A stretch of DNA of 64,000 nt from Sideroxydans sp. (GTDB taxonomy: Bacteria > Pseudomonadota > Gammaproteobacteria > Burkholderiales > Gallionellaceae), in NCBI GenBank assembly GCA_028710605.1, contig JAQTTU010000003.1, forward strand, positions 62,001 to 126,000, written 5' to 3'. A model generated the notes under the pieces. That model was not told the origin of the DNA, searched no databases, and was given only the letters and a program-made list of their open reading frames with translations. Made by a program: the position numbers and the translations under genes. Position 1 is the first letter of the stretch; each line of letters begins with the position of its first letter. Positions 9,667 through 19,032 of the stretch are shown one piece after another.

Positions 9667-10650
9667 TCATGAAACCCATTGCCACCTTGAGCAAAGCGCC
9701 TTGGTTACGTTATCCAGAGTTGGCATCAGATGTGCCCGTGACACCCCCTTTAGCCAGAGCATACGAAGTAGTTCACCAACTTCAGAGTAGGGTAACGTCA
9801 ATTTTTGGATAGTTGGCATGGATAGTTCTCGTTCGGCCGCGACGGCAAAGGCTTCGAGGCTGGCGAATTCACCTGTTCTCGCACAGTAAGCGCAACCGTA
9901 CACAGGATGAATGAACAGGCCTTCTTGGGAATGCAAGTATCGGTTATCGCTGTTTGGTACTGTGTGAGCTGTGAAGCGTGTGTAGTCTGTATTGAGTGGA
10001 TCTGCAACCCCATGAGACCTTAAGTGGTCAGGCCGTATAGCCCAGACTGCGATGTTGCCATCGTTGGTCGCTGGGTTCACCTCGCTTGCTGCAAAATACG
10101 CCGCATAGAGAGGATTTCTCGTCCAGTCCATTGATCGAGTGGGAATGCCGTGATGTTGGGCAAGTGCCGCTGCGGGGTTCATTTCTGGCAAGAGCCTGAC
10201 GTGCGGTAAATTTTTTATATCGGGCAAATAGTCGTAGCTGGCAAGCCTAAGATAAGTATCCATACCCGGTACAGAATGCCCGAGTTCATCGGCTAGTCTT
10301 ATGAATTCAAGAATAAGGACGAACTCAGCACGAGCTTGAGAGTAGGACTTGACCACAAACTCCGCATTTGCTTCTTTCAGGTTTGGGCTCCGCTCAAGTT
10401 GTTCGCGAATGCGCGACTCAAATTGCTCAGCGAACCCTTGGCGTAATCGAGCCAACCTCTGTATCTGAATGGTATTGTCGTTACGCCACGCTGCTGGCAT
10501 GAGACCCCAAGTGGCATCACGTTGGCCTCTAAACACCCACGGGCTTGACCACGCAGTGTCGGGTGTCCAGCGAGGTGATATCTCCAATGCCGCCATCATC
10601 GACTGCGCGGTCGGGAGCGCTTCTACTATAACAGTTGCGTCCTTGGTCAT
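9667..10650 (-). CDS. FRG-domain protein of unknown function
   Basis: The 327-residue protein carries the FRG domain, named for its Phe-Arg-Gly core. Here it is SSPWVFRGQRDATWGLMPAAWR at about residues 39-60. The partner motif ALAQHHGIPTRSMDWTRNPLYAAYFA follows around residues 160-185, and a histidine-rich SQEGLFIHPVYG later. FRG proteins are common in accessory regions and several sit in phage-defence or toxin loci, but no biochemical role can be assigned here. There is no signal peptide or membrane segment. It converges on the toxin-antitoxin pair with a 125-nt gap, and is separated from the next gene by two repeats. Confidence 0.8.
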   Translation of the reverse strand: MTKDATVIVEALPTAQSMMAALEISPRWTPDTAWSSPWVFRGQRDATWGLMPAAWRNDNTIQIQRLARLRQGFAEQFESRIREQLERSPNLKEANAEFVVKSYSQARAEFVLILEFIRLADELGHSVPGMDTYLRLASYDYLPDIKNLPHVRLLPEMNPAAALAQHHGIPTRSMDWTRNPLYAAYFAASEVNPATNDGNIAVWAIRPDHLRSHGVADPLNTDYTRFTAHTVPNSDNRYLHSQEGLFIHPVYGCAYCARTGEFASLEAFAVAAERELSMPTIQKLTLPYSEVGELLRMLWLKGVSRAHLMPTLDNVTKALCSRWQWVS

Positions 10651-10711
10651 TTCCGTCTCTTCTTTAAGTTGTCTTACTCAACCCGCCAAACCCAACCGGG
10701 TGCACTGCCTT

Positions 10712-10771
10712 TGTAAGTGCGAATTCATTCGCACGAATAACCTTTGATGTGCGAATAAATTCGCACCTACA
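10712..10771. repeat. Palindromic repeat, family G, copy 1
   Basis: The arms GTAAGTGCGAATTCATTCGC and GTGCGAATAAATTCGCACCT each form a hairpin around GCGAAT/ATTCGC. Related copies lie at 35988-36012 and 52879-52938. Confidence 0.8.
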
Positions 10772-10782
10772 AAACTTCAACT

Positions 10783-10869
10783 GCCCCGCAACGCCCGTCA
10801 ATAGGCGATCTACGCAATGCACTTGATGGAGAGTGGCGTGTTTTCTGGCTTGCGGGCAAGGTGCATATT
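10783..10869. repeat. Dispersed hairpin element, family A, copy 3
   Basis: This is the most complete copy: CCCCGCAACGCCCGTCAATA, then GGCGATCTACGCAATGCACT, TGATGGAGAGTGGCGTGTTT and CTGGCTTGCGGGCAAGGTGC. It ends 13 nt downstream of the small gene at 10882-11142. Confidence 0.88.
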
Positions 10870-10881
10870 CCAAATACCCTC

Positions 10882-11142
10882 CTATGACAACAGCGGATGA
10901 TCCTTGGGCAGTTGTTTGGAATACCAGATCGCCAGTTTGTGGCGCATGGTTTTTTCGGCGACTTGGTCTTCGGGCAGGGGCTGGATGATTTTGTCGTGGA
11001 CCAGTAGGCGGTAGAGGTAAAGCAGTTTTTCGCTGGCGGAATCGGTGGCTTCAAATTCGACCACGCCGCGACCTTCGGCGTATTTCACGCCTGCTTGCAG
11101 GGCTTCTTTGAACAGGGCATTTTCGTTTTTCAGTTTTTTCAT
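10882..11142 (-). CDS. Small hypothetical protein
   Basis: The 86-residue product begins MKKLKNENALFKEALQAGVKYAEGRG and ends MRHKLAIWYSKQLPKDHPLLS. It is soluble, charged and probably helical. The shape is reminiscent of the small DUF5062-type proteins of gammaproteobacteria, but I am not certain. A longer open frame exists upstream, but its extra N-terminus translates a palindromic repeat. The ATG at 11142 has AAGGAATCCCC in front and is preferred. It is downstream of, and in the same direction as, the first cyclase-hemerythrin gene; the repeat between them makes co-transcription uncertain. Confidence 0.7.
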   Translation of the reverse strand: MKKLKNENALFKEALQAGVKYAEGRGVVEFEATDSASEKLLYLYRLLVHDKIIQPLPEDQVAEKTMRHKLAIWYSKQLPKDHPLLS

Positions 11143-11202
11143 GGGGATTCCTTTTGTGTTATTAATCACTTCGTTAAATGATGTCAAAACATGACAAGAA
11201 CA

Positions 11203-11286
11203 CCCCCATCCCCACCCCAGCCCTCCCCTTGAAGGGGAGGGAGCCAATATCCTCCCCCTTCAAGGGTAGGAGGGGGATGGGGTGGT
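11203..11286. repeat. Composite palindrome, family D-like variant
   Basis: Convergent arms CCCCCATCCCCACCCCAGCC and GGAGGGGGATGGGGTGG enclose two hairpins, CTCCCCTTGAAGGGGAG and CCTCCCCCTTCAAGGG. It has the plan of the CTCTCCCGC composite element seen elsewhere, with different hairpin sequence. It lies between the cyclase gene and the small hypothetical gene. Confidence 0.75.
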
Positions 11287-11330
11287 TGTGCTGCTCCATT
11301 TTGATTCCGACTTGTCTGGCATAGGACCAT

Positions 11331-12728
11331 CTAAACTGCACCGCCTTTGTTGGCGAGGGTGCGGATGTATCTGCCGAGGTGGCGGTCGGTTTTGGTGGTG
11401 TGGTTGGCGAACCAGTCGAACAGGAACAGTTGTATCTGGAAACCGAGGTAGAGCGGGTCGTGTTTGCCGCCGGTGATTGCACCTTTGAGTCGGTTGAATT
11501 TTTCGATGAGTTTTTTATGTTCGTGCAGGTGGTCGGCCATCAGCGGGTAGTGCAGCTCCTGCATGATTTTTTCTTCGCTGCCGAAGTGAAAGTACACGTA
11601 GTCGGCGAGGAATTCCAGCACGTCGTCAATGCTTGAGGTGTCGCCGCTGGCAATGGTACGGGCGAGCTGGTTGATGTTGTCCAGCAGTTCGCGGTGCTGC
11701 TTGTCGATTTCCTCGACCCCCACCAGAAATTCGTCGCGCCATTCCAGCGTTTCGCCGAGTTCGCCGGTGCTGGCGTGATGTCCTGATTTCAGAAATTCGC
11801 GGCAACGCTTCAGATAAATTTGCGCGGGCTTGTCATCGGCGACTTGTTGCAGGCAGGCTTCAAACAAGGGAATGGCTTTGTCCATGGCCTTGAGGTGGTA
11901 GTAGGCTGCGGCTTCCTCGAAAGCGGTGCGGGTGGCCAGTTTGCCTTTGCGCGTTTGCGGTTCGTCGTTGTCGAAAACTTCATACACGGATTGCGGCTGG
12001 GTTTTGCCTTTGACGCGTATGCGGTCGAGGAAACGGATGCAATATTTCGATTCGTCCTCCAGCGCACACAGCGTGTGTTCGCTAATCAGCAGCGGGGTTT
12101 GATAGACCTTGGTGGTTTCTTCCAGGCGCGCGGCGAGATTGGCCTCGTCGCCGAGCACCGTGCCCTGCATGCGCTGCGTGCCGCCTACCGTGCCCAGCAT
12201 CACGATGCCGGTGTTGAGGCCGATGCCGATGCGGATGAGGCGGTATCCGGCGCGCACTCTTCCCGCGTTATACGTCTGCAACTGCGCCAGCATGGCGATG
12301 GCGGTTTGCAAACCTGCATCCGCGCCCGCTGGAAACAGCGCCATGATCGCGTCGCCGATGTATTTGTCCACGATGCCGCCGTGTTCGCTGATGACCGGCT
12401 CCATCTCACCCAGAAACGAGTTGATGAAGGCGAAGATTTGCTGCGGGGTTAAGTCTTCGGACAAATGGGAGAAATCGCGGATGTCGGAAAACATCACAGT
12501 CATGGTGCGCTCGATCTGCTCGCCCAGTTCAAGATCGAGAATGCTTTCCGCGTGCAGCAGCCGCAGCAACTGGTGGGGCACGAAGCGCCCGTAGGCATTT
12601 TCGGTCTGGCGCAGCAAATCCAGCGTGTGACGGTGCGCGGCGATCTCCTGTTCCAGTTCGGCCATTTTCCGGCGCAGCTCGTCCCTGAACCAAGGCAGCG
12701 TAGAGGGTTCGTGTTCCGATTTTTCCAT
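11331..12728 (-). CDS. Class III nucleotide cyclase with C-terminal hemerythrin domain (cytoplasmic)
   Basis: This 465-residue protein has no membrane segment. A short N-terminal coiled coil (residues 15-45) precedes a class III cyclase domain (about 70-240). The metal-binding aspartates are Asp82 (SDIRDF) and Asp126 (KYIGDAIM). Lys122 and Thr190 occupy the purine-selecting positions, and Asn197 and Arg201 the transition-state positions. The Lys/Thr pair suggests a class IIIb adenylyl cyclase. A linker of about 90 residues leads to a complete bacteriohemerythrin domain (330-455) with iron ligands His345, His381, Glu385, His400, His404, His443 and Asp448. A role as an oxygen- or iron-responsive cAMP source is inferred. 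Divergent from ubiG, and a paralogue of 14433-16040. Confidence 0.88.
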   Translation of the reverse strand: MEKSEHEPSTLPWFRDELRRKMAELEQEIAAHRHTLDLLRQTENAYGRFVPHQLLRLLHAESILDLELGEQIERTMTVMFSDIRDFSHLSEDLTPQQIFAFINSFLGEMEPVISEHGGIVDKYIGDAIMALFPAGADAGLQTAIAMLAQLQTYNAGRVRAGYRLIRIGIGLNTGIVMLGTVGGTQRMQGTVLGDEANLAARLEETTKVYQTPLLISEHTLCALEDESKYCIRFLDRIRVKGKTQPQSVYEVFDNDEPQTRKGKLATRTAFEEAAAYYHLKAMDKAIPLFEACLQQVADDKPAQIYLKRCREFLKSGHHASTGELGETLEWRDEFLVGVEEIDKQHRELLDNINQLARTIASGDTSSIDDVLEFLADYVYFHFGSEEKIMQELHYPLMADHLHEHKKLIEKFNRLKGAITGGKHDPLYLGFQIQLFLFDWFANHTTKTDRHLGRYIRTLANKGGAV

Positions 12729-12904
12729 TTAACTCTCCTATCCGGCAAGAAAAGTAACCGACATCAACCGTGTCCCGCACGAGCATTTTTGTTTGGGGTT
12801 GGAACATTATGCGACAAAAGAATCGGATAAGTCGCGCAGCCCTTTTTAATTGGCGGTGGATTTGCTACATTCCGCGCATTCCCTTATTTACACGGTCATC
12901 CATC

Positions 12905-13600
12905 ATGTCCAACGCCGATCCCGTCGAAATCGAAAAATTCTCCCAACTCGCCCACAAGTGGTGGGACGCGAACAGCGAATTCAAACCCCTGCACGAAATC
13001 AACCCGCTGCGTCTGGGTTACATCGACCGCATCGCGGGACTTTCCGGCAAGACGGTGCTGGATGTCGGCTGCGGCGGCGGCATCCTGTCCGAGAGCATGG
13101 CGGGACTGGGTGCAACGGTGACGGGCATAGACCTCGCCGACAAATCGCTGCAAGTGGCCAAGCTGCATTTGCTGGAAAGCGGCAAGCAAGTGGAATACCG
13201 CAAAGTGGCGGTGGAAGTGCTGGCCGACGAACGCCCGGGACATTACGACGTGGTGACCTGCATGGAAATGCTGGAACATGTGCCCGACCCCGCTGCGGTG
13301 GTGGCTGCCTGCGCCAAGCTGGCGAAGCCGGGCGGCCACGTGTTTTTCTCTTCGCTCAACCGCAATCCGAAGTCGTACCTGTTCGCCATCATCGGCGCGG
13401 AGTATGTGCTCAACCTGTTGCCGCGCGGCACACACGATTACACCAAATTCATCAAGCCTTCCGAGCTGGCGCAATGGTGTCGCAATGCCGGGCTGAACGT
13501 GACCGACGTGACCGGCATGAGCTACAACCCGCTGGACAAATCGTATTCGCTCGGACACGACACCAGCGTCAATTACATGGTGGCATGCCAACGTGATTGA
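12905..13600 (+). CDS. ubiG: Ubiquinone biosynthesis O-methyltransferase
   Basis: The 231-residue SAM-dependent methyltransferase carries out both O-methylations of ubiquinone synthesis. It starts [21 protein letters not shown], the family N-terminus, followed by [16 protein letters not shown] and the SAM motif [16 protein letters not shown] at about residues 51-66. Post-motifs are [14 protein letters not shown] and [17 protein letters not shown]. An open frame extends 45 codons upstream but has no family similarity, so the ATG at 12905 is used. The stop overlaps the gph start. Confidence 0.96.
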   Translation: MSNADPVEIEKFSQLAHKWWDANSEFKPLHEINPLRLGYIDRIAGLSGKTVLDVGCGGGILSESMAGLGATVTGIDLADKSLQVAKLHLLESGKQVEYRKVAVEVLADERPGHYDVVTCMEMLEHVPDPAAVVAACAKLAKPGGHVFFSSLNRNPKSYLFAIIGAEYVLNLLPRGTHDYTKFIKPSELAQWCRNAGLNVTDVTGMSYNPLDKSYSLGHDTSVNYMVACQRD

Positions 13601-14249
13601 AGCTGTCCTCTTCGATTTGGACGGCACGTTTGCCGATACCGCGCCCGATCTGGGCGAGGCGCTAAATCATGTGTTGAGCCTGCGCGGCGTGCCCGCTTTG
13701 ACGCAGGCCGCGATCCGCCCCATGGCTTCGCACGGCTCGCCCGGCTTGCTCAAACTTGGCCTCGGGATAGCACCGGGTGCGCCGGATTACGAGCAGGCGC
13801 GCAATGATTTCCTGCAACATTACGAGGCGCATATCTGTGATCGCACCCGCTTATTCCCCGGCATGTCGGCGCTGGTCGCCGAACTGGAGCAACGCGACTT
13901 GCCCTGGGGCATCGTCACCAACAAGCCGCACCGCTTCACCGTGCCGTTGATGGAAAAATTGGGCTACGCCAAACGCGCCGCCTGCCTGGTGAGCGGCGAC
14001 ACTTGCGAACACGCCAAACCGCATCCGATGCCGATGCTGCATGCCGCCATGCTGATGGGCGTTGCCCCGGAAACTTGCCTGTATCTGGGCGACGATTTGC
14101 GCGACATGCAGGCGGCGCAGGCGGCAGGCATGACGGGCATTATCGCGGCTTACGGCTATATTGATCCCGCCAGCCAACCTGCCACTTGGCCAGCTGCAGG
14201 TAGCGTGAACACTCCTTTCGGGTTATTGAAGTTTTTTGGAGAACGTTAA
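13593..14249 (+). CDS. gph: Phosphoglycolate phosphatase (HAD superfamily)
   Basis: The 218-residue HAD hydrolase starts at a GTG inside the last codons of ubiG (8-nt overlap). Motif I is [13 protein letters not shown] at the N-terminus, with the nucleophile Asp. Motif II is IVTNKP near residue 108, and motif [18 protein letters not shown] near 167. The cap domain follows motif I. It removes phosphate from 2-phosphoglycolate and is regularly found after ubiG in betaproteobacteria. The paralogue MupP, which acts on N-acetylmuramate-6-phosphate, has the same neighbourhood in some species, so that activity is an alternative. Confidence 0.9.
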   Translation: MIEAVLFDLDGTFADTAPDLGEALNHVLSLRGVPALTQAAIRPMASHGSPGLLKLGLGIAPGAPDYEQARNDFLQHYEAHICDRTRLFPGMSALVAELEQRDLPWGIVTNKPHRFTVPLMEKLGYAKRAACLVSGDTCEHAKPHPMPMLHAAMLMGVAPETCLYLGDDLRDMQAAQAAGMTGIIAAYGYIDPASQPATWPAAGSVNTPFGLLKFFGER

Positions 14250-14432
14250 ATAAGTTCGCCACTAAATAATCCGCTTGCATCTCGATTATTCCACCCTGCT
14301 CTCTATGTTCTGCCCGACACTTTCCCGGAATTTAGACAATCGGCATTTGTCTGTTAAAGTTACGTGAAGGAGGAGTCAGCTTCCGGGGAACTTCCCCGAG
14401 CTGACCCGATGCATAAATCAGGAACAACAATA

Positions 14433-16040
14433 ATGCTCACCCGCAATTTGTTTCGCACTGTCAAACCTTTCCTTTCTGCTTTTGCAGTCATTGTTGTCGT
14501 TGGTTTGCTGGTTTTCGCCATCTACTTCACCGAACTCAGCCTGCAATGGATCACGTTTCTGACCGGGATCCTGATCGCATCGATACTTTCTATTGCCAGC
14601 CGCTCGTCGCGCGCCGAATGGACGGTTACGCGGCGCACGGCACAGTTGAGCGCCACCAAAGACAAACTGGAAAATGAAACCGAGCTGCGCAAAAAAGCCG
14701 TCGCCGATTACCAGCAATCCCTGATAAAACTGCAACAGACTGAGCAGGCTTTCGCGCGTCTGATCCCGCATCAGTTACTCACACTGCTGGATAGAGACAA
14801 CATCGTCGATGTCAAACTCGGCGATCAGGTTGAACGCAAGCTGACCGTCATGTTCACGGACATCCGCAATTTCACCCCGCTGTCCGAATCCATGACTCCC
14901 TCCGAGAATTTCGAGTTCCTCAACTCGTATCTCAGCCAGATCGAACCGGTCATCAGCCAGCATCGCGGCATCATCGACAAGTATATGGGCGATGCCATCA
15001 TGGCGCTGTTCACGCACGGGGCCGACGATGCGTTAAGCAGCGCCATTCATATGCTGGAAAAACTGGACGAATACAATACCGGGCGCTCGCGCGCCGGTTA
15101 TGAGCCGATCCAAATCGGTTTCGGCCTCAATACCGGCATCGTCATGATAGGCACGGTAGGCGGGGCGAACCGCATGGAAAGCACCGTGATCGGCGATGCC
15201 GTCAACCTGACCGCGCGCATCGAAGAAGCCACCAAAACCTATCGCACCCCGTTGCTCATCAGCCAGAACACGTTGTACGACCTGGTCAATCCGTCGAAAT
15301 ACGACATCCGTTTCCTGGATCGCATTCGCGTCAAAGGCAAAACGCAACCGCTCTCCATTTACGAAGTTTTTGACAACGACCCCGTCAAAGTCAGAGACGG
15401 CAAGCGCGCCACCAAGGACAAGTTTGAAGCGGCGATTGCCTACTATCATTTGAACGAAATTCCGCGTGCCATGGAGCTGCTCGCGCAATGCATAGAAACC
15501 ACCCCCAAAGATATTCCCGCACGCCTCTATCTGGCGCGCTGCGAAAATTATCTCGCCACCGGGCAACACTTCACCACCGGCGAACTGAATTCTCATCTGG
15601 AATGGCGCGATGAATTCCAGATCGGCATTGAAGAAATTGATGCGTCACACAAAGAGTTGTTCGGCAAAGTTAATGAACTCATCACGATCATGGAGAAACA
15701 GGACAACGAGGCTATCCGCCAAGCCTTCGCCTATCTGGCAAGCCACCACGAGGAAAGCGAAAGTGCCGAAGAAGACCTGATGCGAAAAATTGGCTACCCG
15801 TTACTCGAAAGTCATTTGCTGGAACACAAGCGTTTCATCGACAACTTCGTGACTTTCAAAGAAGAAGCCGACGAAGGAAAAAGCGATCTGACTCACCTTT
15901 CGTTCCGCACGCAACTGCTGCTGCTCGACTGGTTCACCGGCCACATCGCCAAAACCGACCGCCACTTGGGGCGCTATGTGCAAAACGCCAGAGCCGGCAA
16001 CCCCGAACGCACCATCCCCCCCAAATCTCGCGCCAAATAA
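14433..16040 (+). CDS. Membrane-bound class III nucleotide cyclase with C-terminal hemerythrin-like domain
   Basis: The 535-residue product has two N-terminal transmembrane helices (about residues 14-32 and 38-55). A coiled coil (65-105) precedes the class III cyclase domain (130-310), with Asp143 and Asp187 for metal, Lys183 and Thr251 for purine selection, and Asn258/Arg262. The Lys/Thr pair suggests adenylyl cyclase. The C-terminal hemerythrin-like domain (390-515) keeps His406, Glu446, His461, His465, His504 and Asp509. Ser442 stands where the HxxxE histidine should be, so one iron ligand is missing. The ATG at 14433, with AGGAAC upstream, is chosen over an in-frame GTG at 14364 because the first helix follows it directly. 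It is a close paralogue of 11331-12728 across ubiG-gph. Confidence 0.87.
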   Translation: MLTRNLFRTVKPFLSAFAVIVVVGLLVFAIYFTELSLQWITFLTGILIASILSIASRSSRAEWTVTRRTAQLSATKDKLENETELRKKAVADYQQSLIKLQQTEQAFARLIPHQLLTLLDRDNIVDVKLGDQVERKLTVMFTDIRNFTPLSESMTPSENFEFLNSYLSQIEPVISQHRGIIDKYMGDAIMALFTHGADDALSSAIHMLEKLDEYNTGRSRAGYEPIQIGFGLNTGIVMIGTVGGANRMESTVIGDAVNLTARIEEATKTYRTPLLISQNTLYDLVNPSKYDIRFLDRIRVKGKTQPLSIYEVFDNDPVKVRDGKRATKDKFEAAIAYYHLNEIPRAMELLAQCIETTPKDIPARLYLARCENYLATGQHFTTGELNSHLEWRDEFQIGIEEIDASHKELFGKVNELITIMEKQDNEAIRQAFAYLASHHEESESAEEDLMRKIGYPLLESHLLEHKRFIDNFVTFKEEADEGKSDLTHLSFRTQLLLLDWFTGHIAKTDRHLGRYVQNARAGNPERTIPPKSRAK

Positions 16041-16167
16041 CTGGACTAAGTATTTAGAACTGCCTGTTGAAGATTTGCGAACGAGGAGTGGGCATGCCCC
16101 CCCCAAGTTTATTGAAGCCCCCGCGCGATAACGGTATAGTCCGCCAAACTTTCCTCAAGGCTTGAAT

Positions 16168-17946
16168 ATGGCTGCTCACAGCGTTCCAGAACACAAACTG
16201 AAACTGGCCGAAGTGCTGGGCATGCTGGTCGCCGACGGCATGGTTGGCAAAGACATGGCCGATGCGCTGATCGCCGAGCGGCGCATTCACCGGCAGGACG
16301 TGCATCCGCTGATAACCATCTCCGATAAAAGCTGGAAATCGCTGCTGCCGCCGCAACGCGTTTTGACTTTGGACGCGTTGACCGAATGGTTGGCGAAAAG
16401 AGTCGGCCTGGAATATCTGCACATCGACCCGCTGAAAATCGACTTCGCCAACATGAGCGACATGATGTCGATCGAGTATGCGACACGCTTCACCATCATG
16501 CCGATCCGCATGGATCGCAACGATCTGGTGGTGGCGACTGCCGAGCCGTTCTTGCGCGACTGGGAGTCCATGCTCAAACAGATTTCGCGCAAAAATATCC
16601 AGCGCGTATTTGCTTCGCCCACCGACATCAGCCGCTATCTGGTGGAGTTTTACAATCTGGCGCGCTCGGTCAAGAGCGCGACCAAAGCGACTCCCGATTC
16701 CCCCACGCTGGCTTCCTTCGAACAGTTGGTCGATCTGGGCAAGACCAGCAAACAGTTCGATGCCAACGACCAGCACATCGTGCATATCGTGGACTGGCTG
16801 TGGCAATACGCCTTCGATCAGCGCGCGTCGGACATCCACATGGAGCCGCGCCGCGAACTCGGCATCGTGCGTTTCCGCATCGACGGCGTGCTGCATCAGG
16901 TGCATCAACTGCCGATGTCGGTGGTCACCGCGATGACCAGCCGCATCAAGTTGCTGGGACGCATGGACTTGATGGAAAAACGCCGCCCGCAAGACGGCCG
17001 CATCAAGACGCGCACCGAAAACGGACAGGAGATCGAGCTGCGCCTTTCCACCCTGCCCACCGCGTTCGGCGAAAAACTGGTGATGCGCGTGTTCGACCCG
17101 GAAGTGTTGATGCGCGATTTTTCCGAGCTGGGTTTTTCCGAAGACGACCGCGCGCGCTGGGAACTGATGACCGGCAAACCCAACGGCATCATTCTGGTCA
17201 CCGGCCCCACCGGCTCGGGCAAAACCACCACGCTGTATTCCACGCTCAAAACGCTGGCGACACCCGAAGTCAATGTGTGCACGCTGGAAGACCCCATCGA
17301 AATGGTGGAACCCGCGTTCAACCAGATGCAGATTCAGCAAGGGCTGGATCTGGGCTTCGCCGAGGGCGTGCGCGCGCTGATGCGGCAAGACCCGGACATC
17401 ATCATGGTAGGCGAAATCCGCGATCTGGAAACCGCCGACATGGCGATCCAGGCCGCGCTCACCGGCCATCTGGTGATCTCGACCTTGCACACCAACGACG
17501 CGCCTTCCGCCATCACCCGTCTGCTCGATCTAGGCGTGCCGCCTTATCTGCTCAACGCCACGCTGCTGGGCATCATGGCGCAGCGTCTGGTGCGCACGCT
17601 ATGCCCGCACTGCAAGCAACCGCAACCTCTCCAGGAGACCGACAACGAACTGTGGGACCATCTGGTCGCGCCGTGGAAAGCCGCGCGGCCGCCGCAGCTG
17701 CAACGCGCGGAAGGCTGCCTGGAATGCCGCATGACGGGCTATTCCGGGCGTATCGGCATCTATGAAATTTTGCTCATGTCGCCCGAGTTGCGCAAACTCA
17801 TTACCACCGAAACCAACATCGCCGCTCTGCGGGATCAAGCCAGCCGCGAAGGCATGAAGCCGCTGCGCATTTCCGGCGCGCAAAAAATCGCCGCCGGACT
17901 CACCACGCTGGAAGAAATTTTCAAGACCGCACCTCCCACCGAATAA
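16168..17946 (+). CDS. GspE/PilB-family secretion ATPase
   Basis: This 592-residue protein is a type II secretion/type IV pilus-style assembly ATPase. Residues 1-160 form an MshEN-like N-terminal domain. The ATPase core follows, with Walker A GPTGSGKTTTLYS at about residue 348, the Asp box TLEDPIE, Walker B DPDIIMVGEIRD and the His box HLVISTLHTNDA. The four-cysteine zinc site of the family is present as CPHC and CLEC. An ATG at 16168 with AAGG seven bases upstream is preferred over a TTG two codons earlier. No pilus or secretion genes adjoin it, and the pilin cluster is 10 kb away, so the machine it drives is unknown. Confidence 0.9.
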   Translation: MAAHSVPEHKLKLAEVLGMLVADGMVGKDMADALIAERRIHRQDVHPLITISDKSWKSLLPPQRVLTLDALTEWLAKRVGLEYLHIDPLKIDFANMSDMMSIEYATRFTIMPIRMDRNDLVVATAEPFLRDWESMLKQISRKNIQRVFASPTDISRYLVEFYNLARSVKSATKATPDSPTLASFEQLVDLGKTSKQFDANDQHIVHIVDWLWQYAFDQRASDIHMEPRRELGIVRFRIDGVLHQVHQLPMSVVTAMTSRIKLLGRMDLMEKRRPQDGRIKTRTENGQEIELRLSTLPTAFGEKLVMRVFDPEVLMRDFSELGFSEDDRARWELMTGKPNGIILVTGPTGSGKTTTLYSTLKTLATPEVNVCTLEDPIEMVEPAFNQMQIQQGLDLGFAEGVRALMRQDPDIIMVGEIRDLETADMAIQAALTGHLVISTLHTNDAPSAITRLLDLGVPPYLLNATLLGIMAQRLVRTLCPHCKQPQPLQETDNELWDHLVAPWKAARPPQLQRAEGCLECRMTGYSGRIGIYEILLMSPELRKLITTETNIAALRDQASREGMKPLRISGAQKIAAGLTTLEEIFKTAPPTE

Positions 17947-17976
17947 TAATTTTTTTCATTTCTGGAACAACACATA

Positions 17977-18879
17977 ATGCCTTTAAACGCACTCAAGCAA
18001 AATTTTGCCATCGCCAACCATTTGCAATTTGTCGAAACAGAAGGCGGACTTATATTCGCCGAAATCAACAATGCGCACGCCACCGCCAGCATCGCCTTGC
18101 AAGGCGCGCACATCGTCACCTTCCAGCCCAACGGCGAACAGCCGGTGATCTGGGTATCCAAACTGGCCAAATTCGCGCCGGGAAAATCCATACGCGGCGG
18201 CGTGCCGATCTGCTGGCCGTGGTTCGGCGCGCACAAGCACGACAGCAAGCTGCCCGGCCACGGCTTCGCGCGCACCGTGCCGTGGCAAGTGCTGGAAACC
18301 AAAGCCTTGGCGGACGGCGCGACCTTCCTGCGTTTCGGTCTGATTGAAAATGACACCACCCGCGCGCAATGGCCGCATGAATCCACCGTGCAACTGCAAG
18401 TAACCGTCGGCAAAACCTTGCGCGTCGAACTGGTCACCGCCAACACCGGCAACGAAGCGTTTGAACTTGGCGAAGCGCTGCACACTTATTTCCACATCAG
18501 CGATGTTGCGCAGATGACGGTGCGCGGTCTGGAAAACTGCGAATATCTGGACAAGGTAAAAGACTTCGCGCGCTTCACCCAACAGGACGGCATCGTCATC
18601 GAGAGCGAAGTGGATCGCGTGTATGTGAACACCAGCGCCGATTGCGTGATCGAAGATAAAGGCTTGCAGCGCGCCATCCGCATCAGCAAACAAGGCAGCT
18701 TATCCACCGTGGTGTGGAACCCGTGGACGGAAAAAGCCGACAAGATGGGCGACTTCGGCCAGGACGGCCATCGCGGCATGGTGTGCGTGGAAAGCGGCAA
18801 TGCCATGGAAAATGTGGTCACGCTGGCAGCGGGCGAAACGCACAAGCTGGTCGCGGTGTATAGCGTGGAAAAACTTTAA
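17977..18879 (+). CDS. D-hexose-6-phosphate mutarotase (aldose 1-epimerase family)
   Basis: The 300-residue protein belongs to the YeaD branch of the galactose mutarotase superfamily, which interconverts anomers of glucose-6-phosphate and related sugars. Landmarks are SIRGGVPICWPWFGAH, LPGHGFARTVPWQV, the catalytic His in LHTYFHISDV, and a C-terminal VCVESGN with the conserved glutamate. It lies 30 nt after the GspE-like ATPase on the same strand and probably shares its transcript. The functional link between them is not obvious. Confidence 0.9.
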   Translation: MPLNALKQNFAIANHLQFVETEGGLIFAEINNAHATASIALQGAHIVTFQPNGEQPVIWVSKLAKFAPGKSIRGGVPICWPWFGAHKHDSKLPGHGFARTVPWQVLETKALADGATFLRFGLIENDTTRAQWPHESTVQLQVTVGKTLRVELVTANTGNEAFELGEALHTYFHISDVAQMTVRGLENCEYLDKVKDFARFTQQDGIVIESEVDRVYVNTSADCVIEDKGLQRAIRISKQGSLSTVVWNPWTEKADKMGDFGQDGHRGMVCVESGNAMENVVTLAAGETHKLVAVYSVEKL

Positions 18880-18884
18880 AAACA

Positions 18885-18980
18885 TTTGCCCGCAGATTAC
18901 ACAGATTCACGCAGATTAAAACCCGGCACTATCGGGTTTTGTTTTTGAAATCTGTTTAATCTGTGCAATCTGCGGGCAAA
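18885..18980. repeat. Inverted repeat, family C, copy 2
   Basis: The left arm TTGCCCGCAGATTACACAGA and right arm TAATCTGTGCAATCTGCGGG enclose AACCCGGCACTATCGGGTTT, a central hairpin. It follows the mutarotase gene directly. Confidence 0.87.
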
Positions 18981-18982
18981 AC

Positions 18983-19012
18983 AAAAGAGCCGCTTCGCAG
19001 CGGCTCTTTTTA
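18983..19012. terminator. Rho-independent terminator, probably bidirectional
   Basis: The stem AAAAGAGCCGC...GCGGCTCTTTT has T-runs on both strands. It lies between the mutarotase gene (plus) and efp (minus), so it can end both transcripts. Confidence 0.88.
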
Positions 19013-19032
19013 TTGCTTCAAACAACCCGAAC

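Noticed and set aside
14364-14432. GTG start 23 codons upstream for the membrane cyclase
   Set aside because: The extension is hydrophilic and precedes the first membrane helix without family support; ATG 14433 has a better ribosome site.
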